Source: Mucor racemosus (lineage: Eukaryota > Mucoromycota > Mucoromycetes > Mucorales > Mucoraceae). Taken from it: a stretch of 64,000 nucleotides of DNA. Under the pieces are notes generated by a model. It saw only the letters and a program-made list of their open reading frames with translations. It did not search any database and was not told where the DNA came from. The first letter of the stretch is position 1; each line of letters starts with the position of its first letter. Positions 1-10,860 of this stretch are shown piece after piece. The position numbers and the translations under genes were made by a program. The stretch spans positions 930,001 to 994,000 of the forward strand of contig JAPEHQ010000015.1 in NCBI GenBank assembly GCA_027405735.1, given 5' to 3'.

Positions 1-1715
1 GATACTGGGCCTTTTCTTGAGTCTAAAAGATTTATTACTTTCTGTTGACGAGGATGGTTCAACTACAATATGATCGTTAGCGATAGCTTCATCATTTGCA
101 AACGAAGAATTGATGATGTCCTCAGTAATGTGTAATTGATTTGTGTAAAAACGAAGAGCATCTATCCAATCATCTCTTTCAATGTCTGAATCAGCGCAAA
201 AGATGTGTTTACTATGAGAGCCGCCATTAGATTTAGGTTCAACAATCAAAAATGCATGGCGGAAATGACTCTCATGGTTGGATTTATTTTGAGGTTGAGA
301 TGCAATTTGTGAATTCACAAGGTTGATATTTCCAAGGAAAGTTCCATTTTTCTACATGGCCATCTTTTTAGTAAATATACTCCTTGAAATAACATATAGT
401 CTACACTTACAGTTTCAAAATATCTTAAAGTACCACTATGATCCAGTATAAAATATCTTGATTTCCAACCTCCAAAATTCTTGCCTTTCTTTGTTAAATA
501 GCCTTCTTTAGTTCCAACATCCTAATTATATTTATGTATAAATAAAAGTTTTCATGTAGACAAATCTCCACCTAATTCTTACATTGGACACATTATGAAT
601 TCTATCGGAACTCAGAAACTCACACATAATGTCTGTATTTATAGATTGCAAGGTAATGGCATGTTGCAAGTATTCTTGGACCATGATCTATTCTTTGATT
701 AGATAAGAAACGACATTTGAATAGCATTATATACCTTTCTTTCGTCTACTTTTGCTGGAGCATGAGTTGCAAACAGAGATTTATCAGGTAGCTTTTTTAG
801 AGACGATGATAAGACTGGATTTGATGATTTGAGCTATTTGGTTTTTTAAATTGATTAAATATGGCAATTTTCATTAAATTAACGAAATCAAAACTTTACA
901 TTTGAGTCCAAGTTAATCAGGTCAGATAATGACTTTTCTACTCTCCATATTTCTCTATCACCTTCTTTTTGCAATATTCCAATAGTAAAACCTTTTTCGG
1001 TTGTGTTTATAATACTCGCTATAATTTTGACATTTATGTTTGATAGATTTCTTAAAATGGCAGTTGTAGTTGGTGTGGTGACATTTTCTAATTCAAAGTT
1101 ATGAAGTGAATCATAGCGTGGAGTTCGAGGATGGGCAGGGGTAGATGGTTCAGATTTACTTTTAGACATAGTTGGTATATTTAAATTATTGTTGTTATTG
1201 CTATTATTGCTTGTTTGTGAATGATTTCTTTTATGATTGACTTTGCTCTTTGCCTTTTTTTGACCAATTGGTTGATCTATATCTCGGTTTTGAACTTGAG
1301 CATGATTCGACATTGCCAATTTCAATACAGGAGGTCTTTTTGGTAGATCAGTGCCAGTGTCCAATGGATGAGTACTGTGATTGTGGTTTATACGATATGG
1401 AGATCTAGGTGGTACTATGGGCGTTGCTAATGTTGTTGTTGTTGCTGTATGTGTTTCCGTTGATAATAAGTGTTGAGATGAATTATCCGAGCCAGGCAAA
1501 GGAATTGCTAAATGATTACCAATTGATGACTCCAATTCTTTGTTTCTTTTGGTCAAAATGTCCTTTTCATTCGTTAGCTGATTGAGTGATTTTTGCATTG
1601 TTTTTATGATCATTCTTTGCTTTTCTATTATAGTCCAATATTGATCATTTTGCAATTTATAATCATCGATAGTTTTAGTCTCCATTGAAGGAGAAGAATT
1701 ACAATTCATTGGCAT
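1..1715 (-). CDS. BEM3-like Rho GTPase-activating protein, 5' part (PX and PH domains)
   Basis: Runs off the window at its 3' end. Five exons join in frame: 900-1715, 735-833, 583-687, 411-521 and 351 down to the edge. The first exon has a short coiled coil (about residues 20-65), then a Ser/Pro/Asn-rich linker, then the start of a PX domain (VKIIASI, IWRVEKSLSDL). The PX domain continues through LPDKSLF and ends near EFLSSDRI. A PH domain follows (EGYLTKKGKNFGGWKSRYF, ending at RDDWIDAL). PX followed by PH is the layout of fungal Bem3, whose RhoGAP domain for Cdc42 lies at the C-terminus; that domain would be beyond this window and is not seen. Bem3 acts at sites of polarised growth. A strong acceptor-like pyrimidine/CTAG stretch sits just upstream of the first ATG, so an additional 5' exon is possible and the start is uncertain. 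Confidence 0.82.
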
Positions 1716-3265
1716 ATCTAGTTGAGAAATAAAAAAGTAAAGAAAGCCATCAATGAGAAAAAAATTCTTGTCAAAATGAATCTAAATCTTTTAAATATTA
1801 GCCCTCCGAATTTAGATGTAGGACAACCATGCGAATGAGCCTCATTCCAATTGAATTTATTTGATTGATTTATTAGTAATAAGATTGCAAATTCTATGAT
1901 AATCATGCATCTCAAGCACCATGTTTTGATACAAGGTTTTTTTTTTTAAAAAAAATCTCGACATTGTGTAGAAAATCATACAAATTTTCGTATGTCTCAT
2001 TCGTACAGTCGTGTAACATTTTGCACGTTTTTATTGCAAGTTGGATTACGAATTATCTACGTTGTTTGTACCTCCTTTGTGTAATGTAGTTGAAACCTGT
2101 TACGAATGAATTAATCTTCGGTTATCCAAAATCTATTCAACCGCATGTCTTTTGGCCATTTTATTAGCGAAAATTCGAAAAAGAAGCTGAAAACTTTTTA
2201 GATCCTGCAATTTTGGTTACCATGGAAATGAGATTGGATTATAGATCAGATCTTTAAAAATATAAAAAATACTTGATAAAATCTAGACCTTTCTTTACGC
2301 ATTCGATAGTTTTTTAAACATGAAATGAATGAATATTATATATTGTAAATGGTCTGTGCCTTCAACAAAATCGGCAATAGCATATATCTCAATCTATTTT
2401 AATACCTTTAATGGGGGTATTGCTTGCGTTTTCTTTTCTTAATTAATCAATCGAGTCTTCCAATGATATGCATTTCTGTATTGACTTTAGAAACAAACAG
2501 TGTATTTCATTCTCAAAAAGAAATAGGAGATCTTTTTTGACACGGGCATTTAAATCAATTGATTCATACACTCGGTACAATTGTTGAGTGAAATCCAATT
2601 TTTGGCATGTTACTTTACATTAGCATTCTATAATCAACTCATTTATCCGCTTAAGGAATAACAGGTAATCATTTCAAGAATTTCTCAATGTCAGATTTTT
2701 TTATAGAATGCATATGATAGTAAAAAGATCATGGCTATCATCTACATGAAAAATATGTATGTTGTTGAATTTTAGGCAAATGATAGCATACATTATAGTA
2801 AATGTTAGCTGTTGCATTGCGCACAGTTGTACCATTGTTGATCTAATGCAAATTCGTACGAAAAAAAAAAAAAATTCCTATGCTAAATATTAATTTTCCA
2901 TAACGGCTTTTTTTGAAAGAGCAATTCATTTTTTACATATAAATAATAATAACAATAATAAAAATAAAAAATACAACATAAAAGAATAGCTTCTGGCCGT
3001 TATTTACACAGAAAAAACATTGTTATTTTCTTGGTTTTTTGATACGTGAAAATTTTTTAAAAGTCTCATTGATAAAGATATATATATATAAAGGAAACAA
3101 ACCGCTTGAAAATTAATAGTAGAGATATGAGTTATTTATTAAAATATTAAATAAGAATATAAAGAGTAAGTGAAAAGGTATTAGGTCATAGAAGGCAAAG
3201 GGATATATAATGAATAATAATGAAAAAGTCTAATAGTTTAAAATAAATGACCATATATAAAGGTT
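1716..3265. other. Intergenic, AT-rich, no gene seen
   Basis: Contains only short open frames without codon structure, A/T runs (for example near 1938 and 2860) and a small TATATA run near 3080. It must hold the promoter of the RhoGAP gene, and perhaps a missed first exon of it, plus the 3' region of the small secreted-protein gene. Confidence 0.6.
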
Positions 3266-3499
3266 TTAGATCATAGCATAGGCGGCAGTAACAGCAGAGG
3301 TCAAGGTGATAGCCATGATTCCAGTGTTGAGCTTGGTAGAAGCGCTCTGAGCAGCATTGTTTGGGTTATTAATAGTGATACTTGCAGTAGCAGCAGTGCC
3401 ACCCATACCATTGTCGGAAACAGTGCTGTTGGTGGGAAGAGCCATAACAGTAGAAGCCAAGAATGCAACAGTAGCGATAAGAGTAGCAGAGAACTTCAT
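3266..3499 (-). CDS. Small secreted, possibly GPI-anchored or membrane-attached protein (77 aa)
   Basis: Single exon. The chosen start (MKFSATLIATVAFLASTVMA) is a textbook signal peptide with cleavage expected after AMA-like residues at about position 20. A longer upstream frame would place extra residues before it and lies in the leader. The mature part is about 30 residues rich in Ser, Thr, Asn and Ala. A second hydrophobic stretch ends the protein (TGIMAITLTSAVTAAYAMI), like a GPI-attachment signal or a tail anchor, preceded by small residues (Asn/Thr). A TATA box lies about 70-80 bp upstream, and the leader is A-rich with repeated ATCAA/CAAATCAA words like that of the HsbA gene at 52.7 kb. 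Probably a strongly expressed surface protein; no family recognised. Confidence 0.7.
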   Translation of the reverse strand: MKFSATLIATVAFLASTVMALPTNSTVSDNGMGGTAATASITINNPNNAAQSASTKLNTGIMAITLTSAVTAAYAMI

Positions 3500-3567
3500 T
3501 TTTTTGATTTGTATTTGATTGATTTGTTTGATTGATAATTTGAGAAAAGAAATTGCAGAATTGCACA

Positions 3568-3579
3568 CCTTTTTATACC
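3568..3579 (-). promoter_or_regulatory. TATA box of the small secreted-protein gene
   Basis: Reads GGTATAAAAAGG on the minus strand, roughly 70-80 bp before the ATG, leaving room for a leader of about 40-50 nt. Confidence 0.55.
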
Positions 3580-5074
3580 AAAAACTGATTGACAAGCAAC
3601 TTTTTGATCTCTGTGTAAATGTAAATTACCAGTTTTCATATGCTTTTTATTTCACATGTGTAACACATTTCATCACTGTAGATTCCAAATTTAAACACAA
3701 ATGCCACCGTTAGAAATACTTCCTAATCAGTGCATTTAATTCATTTCCTTACCGAAATTTTAGCTGTATAATCCAGGTTCTACCATATCTTTTAATATAT
3801 ATATATAAAAAAACTAATATCATACGACTCATATTCGGTAAGCTTTCAGCTCACTCTGCCCTGATAAACTTTTTGCAGCATTTCCCTTGAAATTACCTTT
3901 GAAATCATACCACAATAATAATGACATCTTTTGTGCAAATATAAAATGATATTGAGAACATTGTACATCTATTGGGGAATTGAGTGAAAAAAAGTGTCCT
4001 ACTACATCATATCTGTATTTTACTTCTTATCTGTATACAAAAACCACAATTATTTATGATGAGTATTAACTCCTTTCTTCCTTCTCTTTCGAATACAACG
4101 ACATCAATTAAGGTAATATATCTATAATTACATGAATATTCTAGATTTGGTTGACAGAAAAAGTTTTACAAACAGCACATGTAAGTCAACACACAGAATA
4201 TAGATTACTTGGTATTGGGTTTACAATAAGTTTTTTCATTTATCTTACAAATGAAATACGCCTAAAGATAATTCCGTATCCTTCCAGCTTCGAGTATAAA
4301 ATGTTACACTACATTTACTTGAGGATTCACCAATGAAAAATCATAATAAAGATCTTTTTAAGGTGATGACAGGCCCTTCATTCCGTGTCATATGTAAATG
4401 AATAAGTGTAATTTGGATTATACTTGAAGAGAGTGCTCTAATATATCCTTATCATACAAATTATATTTTTTTGATTTTGATTTTGATTTTGATTTTTAAT
4501 ATATAGTTGCATACGATTGTTTCAACTTAACACGCTGTAGTCTGCTAATAAAGTATTAGTTTGATAGAATTGAATTAACCACTTTGAATTAAATATTAGA
4601 TTCGTTTTTTCTGCCATGTTCTACAAATTGACATTTGATGAGGGTAAACGAGGAATAAAAGTGGTGTACTACATTTAGAACCCCGCTTCTAAACTGTTTA
4701 TGCATATGAAGAATAATTCCTATTGATAATTTGGTAATTGGATATCTATCAAGCCCAGAGTTCCTTGAACTCGGCGTTAGGCGGTACTTGTTGTACAGCA
4801 AAGTTTAATTTTAATATAAGGTATCCGAACTTCCCGTATATGATACAATTATTTATTGATTTTACATAAATTATCGCCATTTGGATGTTCTAAAGAATTT
4901 TTACGAATGAAAAACTATTTAGATTATACCAAAAATAGTTCAGACTTGTAGAAAAATAGATGAAATTTTTGATGGTATTTTTTTAAAAAACTAGAATAAT
5001 GCGTTTTTTCATTAAAATCGATTATTTATTGGTGATATAGTAGTACAGATAAAATTGGGATTACAGAAGAGCAT
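3580..5074. other. Intergenic, no supported gene; TTTTGA microsatellite at 4465-4497
   Basis: Short frames at 4056-4336 (+) and 4589-4801 (-) were considered and not accepted. A run of about five TTTTGA units lies at 4465-4497. The rest is AT-rich without recognisable RNA genes. Confidence 0.5.
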
Positions 5075-5365
5075 TTAACGAGCTTCAAATTGAACCACTA
5101 TATAATTACAAGTTAAATAATTAATTTCTGTGATGATGATGACTTGACTTACTTCTCTTTGTTCTCTTCTTGTACATGATTCTGTGGCCACAATCTTGAC
5201 AACGAATGGGTTCTCTAGGTTTAAGTTGATTTTCGGCACCGCAATCTAAAAATCATGATTCAAAATCTAATTCAATGTAGTACTATTGATGCTTAAAAGC
5301 TTACCAGCACAGAGATAAGTCATAGCGACAGGCTGACGAATAGGTGCACCTTGATATCCTTCCAT
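5075..5365 (-). CDS. RPB12: RNA polymerases I, II and III common subunit RPABC4 (Rpb12)
   Basis: Zinc-ribbon subunit shared by the three nuclear RNA polymerases. Three exons (5305-5365, 5153-5245, 5075-5097) give 58 residues, the normal length. Two cysteine pairs are visible, YLCADC and RCQDCGHR, as in the family, followed by [16 protein letters not shown], the hallmark C-terminus. The last exon is only 23 nt, so stopping at the unspliced frame would wrongly end the protein in a His-rich tail. The start ATG gives MEGYQGAP and lies 173 bp from the eIF2B-beta start on the other strand, so the two housekeeping genes share a divergent promoter. Confidence 0.95.
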
Positions 5366-5538
5366 TATGTGTAATAGTTTTAATTCTAAAAAGGTTATGA
5401 AGAGAAAATTTTGGAGGATATGTTTGATTACAGATCAAATGGCAAAACAGTCACCGAGATTCTGTTGACTTACACCCCCATCTGTCAAATATAGTCCTTT
5501 TAGTGAAAAAAAAATCTTTTTTCTATTCAGTATCCATC
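5366..5538. promoter_or_regulatory. Shared divergent promoter between RPB12 and eIF2B-beta genes
   Basis: Only 173 bp separate the two start codons, so both leaders and both core promoters must lie here. No clear TATA box is seen; an A-rich run precedes the eIF2B-beta ATG. Confidence 0.6.
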
Positions 5539-6945
5539 ATGGCACTTACTAAAGCACTCGAAGCTCAAGTAGATAGCTTTATTTTAAGGTTAAAAACCAG
5601 GTAATAACTGATGATTTTGATTGAAATATTTGTATTTTAATCAAACACTTCAACATTAGACAAATCATTGGTTCCTATGAAGTTGCTAAAGAAACAGCCA
5701 TGATTCTTCGACAAGCTGTTTCTACTACTCGCTGGTATAATGTTGATTTATTAATCGAGTTTATTTCTGATTTGGGCAGTCGTCTAGTTGCTGCTCAACC
5801 AAAAGGTAAAGTTAAATGCTGCGATAAAAAGAAAATTTAATCTGATTTCTCGAATTAAAATAGAGTTGGCTGTTGGTAACATTGTGCGCCGTGTATTAAA
5901 AATCATCCGTGAGGTTGCCCATGGTGAATTAGATCATTTGAATGAAGATGATATGGCAGAAAAAGACGACAACGACCAAGATGAAGATGATGAAGATTAC
6001 GACCAAGAAGACAGTGATTTTTCACATGAAGAGGAACCTCGTCAGAATAAAGCCAATATCAATATCCAAGTAAACGAATTTCCACTTTTATCTCAATCTT
6101 CCATGTTTAATTTATTATCTGATGGTCCCAACACCAAGCACCATCATCGTCATCATCACGACAATGAATCTTCTTCTCAACAAGTAAAGAAGAATACTTA
6201 CAATCTCAAACCTTTGATTATCCAAGAAATCAATGATGAAGTTATTGCTGATTTAGAAAGTGTTTATAAAGGTATTGCTGATCAAGCAACTGATTTTATC
6301 CATGCAAACGAAGTTATCATGACAATTGGTAAATCTCGCACTGTCGAGGAATTCTTGATTAGAGCAGCACATAAACGTAAATTTCAAGTTCTCGTTGCAG
6401 AGACTTCACCCACATATCAAGGACACGAAATGGCTCGCACTTTATCAGCTGCTGGTATCGATACAACTGTTATTTCTGATTCTGCCATCTTTGCTGCTAT
6501 GCCCAGAGTGAACAAAGTCGTTCTTGGATCACATGCTGTCTTGGCTAATGGTGGTTTAGTTGCTGTTACTGGATCTCATTTATTAGCAGCAGCAGCTAAA
6601 CATCATTCAACACCTGTATTAGTTTGTACAGCTCTTTACAAGTTGTCTCCACTTTTTGCCTATGATTCTGATACATTCAATGTTACTGTAAGCCCTCATA
6701 ATGTTCTTCATTATCAAGAAGGATCAATTACAGATAAGGTTACTGTTTCAAATCCTTATTATGATTATGTGGAGCCTAGATTGGTTAGTTTGTTTATTCA
6801 CAACTTGTAAGTTAGACAATAAGATAGGAAATGCTTGTAATTTTATACTAATGTATGTTTTCTTTGATATAGAGGATCAGCACCACCTACTTATGTATAT
6901 AGATTAATCAATGATAACTATGATCAGGAAGATACTACGTTGTAA
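5539..6945 (+). CDS. GCD7: Translation initiation factor eIF2B subunit beta
   Basis: Part of the eIF2B decamer, the guanine nucleotide exchange factor for eIF2; alpha, beta and delta form its regulatory core. Four exons (5539-5600, 5660-5805, 5864-6806, 6873-6945) give 407 residues. The C-terminal Rossmann-like domain is clear: TIGKSRTVEEFLIRAAHKRK, VLVAETSPTYQGHEMA, NKVVLGSHAVLANGG, AVTGSHLLAAAAKHHSTPV and the ending GSAPPTYVYRL, matching beta rather than alpha or delta subunits. The family is usually 350-380 residues. The extra length here is an acidic Asp/Glu insert (about residues 95-130) followed by a short His tract (near 160). Head-to-head with RPB12. Confidence 0.93.
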
Positions 6946-8121
6946 ATAATAATATATCATCACATTTAGAATTCATTAAAATACTATACATACATATTAA
7001 AAAATATGAATAACCTGAATATACATAAATCTAACGCTTAAGATTATGCTCATGCATGTGTTTCTCTAAAATATCCAAAATACTTATTCAAAACTGGTAA
7101 TGAAAGCTTCAAACTTGCAAAAAGAGCATGAATTTTCGCACTGCAAAAAGTCCTCAATGTACATTACCATTGTGCTTTTCCCTAAACAAAAGAAAGTTTC
7201 CACTCGATATACACCCAGACACCAGTCGGTTTTATACCTCATGTATATTATACATCCATGCCAATGCGCTAAAAATAAACATAAGCCAAAAGAACGCTCA
7301 ATATAATATTATTCTATTAAATCAAGATAAAAGCTCATTCTTTATAGCTTGTTGGCCCGCTTTTGGCATCTATAGTAACGTCCTGGAAACGGCTTTTCCC
7401 ACTATAGAAACCAATCTTTCAGCAAGCTCAATGGATTATATATATTCCCGAGCTTCTTCTATAAAGCTAACCTCAGCTCAATTCGTTTTATAAACCAAGG
7501 AAGAAATTTGTTTGTGAAAGAAGGTATATACTTTTTGTCTGCATATTGTAACTAGCGCAAAACTTTTTCTTTCTCTCAGTTGGCACTGCTGTAAATAGCC
7601 CCACAATATCTGACACTTGATAGCATAGTGGTCTTCTTTTGCAGCCTTGATACCCTCTCTTGTTACTTCTTGTATACACCGATCAGGCAGTCAAGCCTGC
7701 GTGTGATTCATATTAAACAGTGCAAATATCGATGAAAAGAGTCTTTGTCAACTATAGGGGTTTAACTCATTTGTGAAGAGTTGCGTTTCTTTCCATGTAA
7801 GTGCTAATGTCTTTTTTGTAGCATTGTGCAGTTGGAAGAATCATAGATGTGAAAAGAGATGGCTGTTGACCTTCCCGTGGTTCTTTCTGTTACATTTGCA
7901 GTACAATCATTGCATTGCAATCAACCAACAAACTGGCTTTTGATAAATATGTAATCACTCAAATAAAACCATCATGCCGTTGTACGTTCTTGTCATTTGC
8001 TCAATGTTTTTAATTACACTTCTTCCATCTGTTTCTAATTGTGCTTAAGTACATTACCAAGTCTAATTTACCAATGAATAAACAAGAAAAAAAAAAAAAG
8101 CTTTATTTTTATAAAAAGAGA
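6946..8121. other. Intergenic, no gene seen
   Basis: Contains only short overlapping frames (7100-7500) that lack codon bias or recognisable domains. GC content rises toward 8.1 kb, ahead of a coding-like remnant. Confidence 0.5.
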
Positions 8122-8600
8122 GATCTATTAGCCAGTCTAAAGACCGTTTCCAAGGACAACCAACGTGGAGGTTGATCTCTAACTGTCCTCTTCTCTTCTT
8201 ACGGTGCGAGATACCCTTGACCACAAAAGAGTAGCCAAGAGAAGATCCTACCAGCAGCGCAACCATGCTATACGTAAGGTGGCGACCTCAGGAGCGATAA
8301 TAACCCCTTTAAGTTACAGACATGCTCCAACATACTTGGGGATGTAAAAAAAGAATCACCTTTTTCTTACGCAGTATGCCAGCTACCTTTATTCCGCGGC
8401 CTTTAGAACCAGCCAACGCGCATAAATTACCTGCTCAAGCCACTACCCTCCACAATCAAGATAAAGGGATCGTACTTTCACAGTTCTTTAAGGAACGCAT
8501 CTAAACCAACCGCAAGGACCCCACCCTTTTTCCTGCTTCCTATATGTGGAGGAAGCATTATAACGAAAAAGAGGAACAACAGAGCCGCGAGTAAGGAATC
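8122..8600 (+). pseudogene. Decayed coding-like segment of unknown origin
   Basis: Noticeably more GC-rich than its surroundings, with protein-like stretches that change frame and contain stops: LDHKRVAKRRSYQQRNHAIR (from about 8216), HNQDKGIVLSQFFKERI (to 8504) and, after one stop in the same frame, FPASYMWRKHYNEKEEQQSR (to about 8596). The charged composition looks like broken protein-coding sequence, perhaps from a mobile element. No family is recognised and no intact frame exists. Confidence 0.25.
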
Positions 8601-8705
8601 ACCCTTAATCACTTGAAAAAAACCCTGAAATGGCCATTTGATATTTAGTAAAGACCTGCCTTTTTTGAAATAATCCTGAAGGATTCTACAATCAAACTGT
8701 GGGTT

Positions 8706-8730
8706 AAAGAAAGAAAGAAAGAAAGAAAGA
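8706..8730. repeat. GAAA microsatellite
   Basis: About six tandem AAGA/GAAA units, followed by further purine-rich sequence. Confidence 0.8.
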
Positions 8731-9235
8731 GAAAAAGAGAAAAAAAGACAATCGCGTTCTTTTTATAATTCTAAATTTCGTGTGTTGGGACACAAGGACT
8801 TGCCGAAAGGTGGGCTTTCGTGGCCATTATTAACTCCGACACCTTCAAAAATAGTTTTTGTAATAAACCCTTTGTCTTTCTTTCTCCCACACAGCCCAAT
8901 GTGCTAGCAATTACGGATAATATCTTGCGCTAGCATATTGTTAAAATTGCTGCTTTGGAGTCTAGGGATGGATAAGCAATTATAGGAATCTTCTTGAGCC
9001 CCATCTGTCCAAAGAAAAGCATTCTTATTTGGCTGACTGTTACAAGATATCATCCCAATTTACGATACAAAATGCTAGCGCTTTTATGCGAAATGATTAT
9101 CCTACTATTAGCATTAATCAACAGTTATATATTATGGATTGTACTCTATAGAGAATATTAAAAAGTGAAACATTGATTCATAAACTATTTGTCATGAACT
9201 GAACATAATTATTAAAAGATTATTAGAATTCAAAC

Positions 9236-9289
9236 GTCAAAACTGAAATCATAAATCAAGCTGTCAAAATTGAAATCATAAACGAAATT
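9236..9289. repeat. 27-bp tandem duplication
   Basis: Two adjacent 27-bp units share GTCAAAA(C/T)TGAAATCATAAA, and a third partial GTCAAAA follows. It lies in an otherwise featureless intergenic stretch (8600-9800). Confidence 0.7.
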
Positions 9290-9810
9290 GTCAAAAACAC
9301 AATAACATACCTTAGCCGTAGTAATCTAATTGTACTTAATCATACCGCCACTTTCGATAACAACTAACCACTGCAGTAGTTTAATTTGTATATTTATTTC
9401 TTTTCTTCATCAGTTATATTGTCTTCTTTTATTTTATTTAATGTATCTTTTATCAATAAACTAGTGTTTGTTTGAAAATATATTACATATTACTGTCCCG
9501 TCTCTCTGAGATTAACTATTTGTATTCAATTGATAGTGTTCTAGCACTAGTTGTTCTGCCCTGTATATAGTTTATTTATCTGTGTGTGCATAAATTAGCC
9601 TTCTGCCTATTAATACTAGTCGTTGTTAGTATTATTCCTGTTTACCTCTGTTGATTATATCTAAGGATGCAACCAAACCCTGACACTACTGCAGAAACGA
9701 GAATTTATACTAATCTAGTAATCATGTTAGCTATAAAGATAGTAAAAGCCTCGTTCTGTAGAAGTAGACAGATCCAGAGCTCTTTCAAAAGCAAAGCTTA
9801 TTTTTTATTA

Positions 9811-9876
9811 AATAAAGTCAAACATCATAATTTATCTTTTGAAGAATCCAAACATAAAAGAGTTGGTTTTTTTTAA
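9811..9876 (+). pseudogene. Small fragment related to the broken gene at 9892-10411, opposite strand
   Basis: The plus strand encodes HHNLSFEESKHKRVG. The neighbouring minus-strand remnant encodes YHNLSFEEAKEKKVIVG. The match over about 12 residues with conservative changes suggests an inverted partial copy of the same ancestral coding sequence. The frame ends soon after at TAA. Confidence 0.35.
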
Positions 9877-9891
9877 AGAAATGACAATGAT

Positions 9892-10411
9892 TTACTTGAA
9901 ATAATCATCGTTGATTTTTGGCAACTTAAGTGCCTTAGATGGTATGGTATATACCTCTTTTAAAAAACTCTGGTCTTCAATAGTTGATTGTGAGCCGAAA
10001 TCCGACTCAACTCTCAACATTCTGCCTTTCAGAAGTTCTGTTTCTTGCAAAATGAAATCCTATAAAAGTTATTTTAGGATATATGCTAATAATATGGTAA
10101 AATAATGCAAACAGACCTTGAAGAAAAACAATTGTTCAAGATTGGTAGCAATAAACTTCTTGACTTTTTCGTCAGTTACTGGAAATTTTACGGTTTTACC
10201 AAACATGGTTGGCATATAACAACCACTTGCTGCGACTCTAAGCTCAAGAAAGATGGCTTTTAAGCCTAAAAAAAAGTATTAATGATACTGTTATCAATCC
10301 GTTAGGGTTATACATATTACCGCAGACTTGGCCAACAATAACTTTCTTTTCTTTTGCTTCTTCAAAAGACAGATTGTGATACAGATCGAGTCGTATGAGA
10401 TTAAAATTGAT
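9892..10411 (-). pseudogene. 5'-truncated gene remnant of unknown family, three exons
   Basis: Exons 10321-10411, 10117-10265 and 9892-10059 splice in frame with good GT/AG borders. They give about 135 residues: a start around RLDLYHNLSFEEAKEKKVIV, then GLKAIFLELRVAASGCYMP, FPVTDEKVKKFIATNLEQLF and LPKINDDYFK before the stop. Upstream of the first exon an in-frame TAA closes the reading and no ATG is available, so the 5' part seems lost. The family is not recognised; the well-kept frame suggests recent decay or a missed upstream exon. An opposite-strand echo of its first residues lies at 9811-9876. Confidence 0.45.
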
Positions 10412-10449
10412 TTAGTTTATACGAGCGATCGAAATTATTAATATTTAAA

Positions 10450-10860
10450 TGATGATTTTCCAGTAAATTTAGGAATATGTTCAGTTAAATACACTTTTAT
10501 ATAGAAGATTATCTCTAACTAGTAGATGAATGTGTTCTTTTAGAAAGATTTTAGTAATCAAACGAGAAGATTTCTATGGTATTTAGATGTGTTCCGTTTG
10601 TACTTTGAATTGAATGTGTCCTTAATAATAAAGGTGATTTCCAAAAACAAAGGATTTGTTAAAAATAGTAGGACGATTTTCAGATAAAGAATGTATTCCT
10701 CTATTTACTTTACTATGATGATTTCCTCAGTAAGGATGTGTTCAATAGATAAAGATTTGATACAAAAGTAAATAAGATATGATCTTCGTTTTATAGGATG
10801 CGTTATGCTTATAAACTCGAAGTTATAAAGAATGTTTCTTTTACAGATGTGTTCTTCTAA
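10450..10860. repeat. Degenerate interspersed motif array (GATGTGTTC-like words)
   Basis: About ten variants of G(A/G)ATGTGTTC recur at irregular spacings of roughly 12-63 bp, several preceded by GATGATTT(T)C or GATTTTC. It looks like an old minisatellite in decay. It sits directly upstream of the truncated gene remnant at 9892-10411. Confidence 0.4.

Noticed and set aside
4056..4336. Possible two-exon small membrane protein (MSINSFLPSL... plus a hydrophobic segment)
   Set aside because: The required intron would be only about 32 nt, shorter than any other intron in the window, and no homology is recognised.
4589..4801. 70-codon minus-strand frame
   Set aside because: No domain, no codon structure, no promoter or splice support.
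7100..7493. Overlapping frames upstream of the GC-richer remnant
   Set aside because: They overlap in different frames, with random-looking composition.
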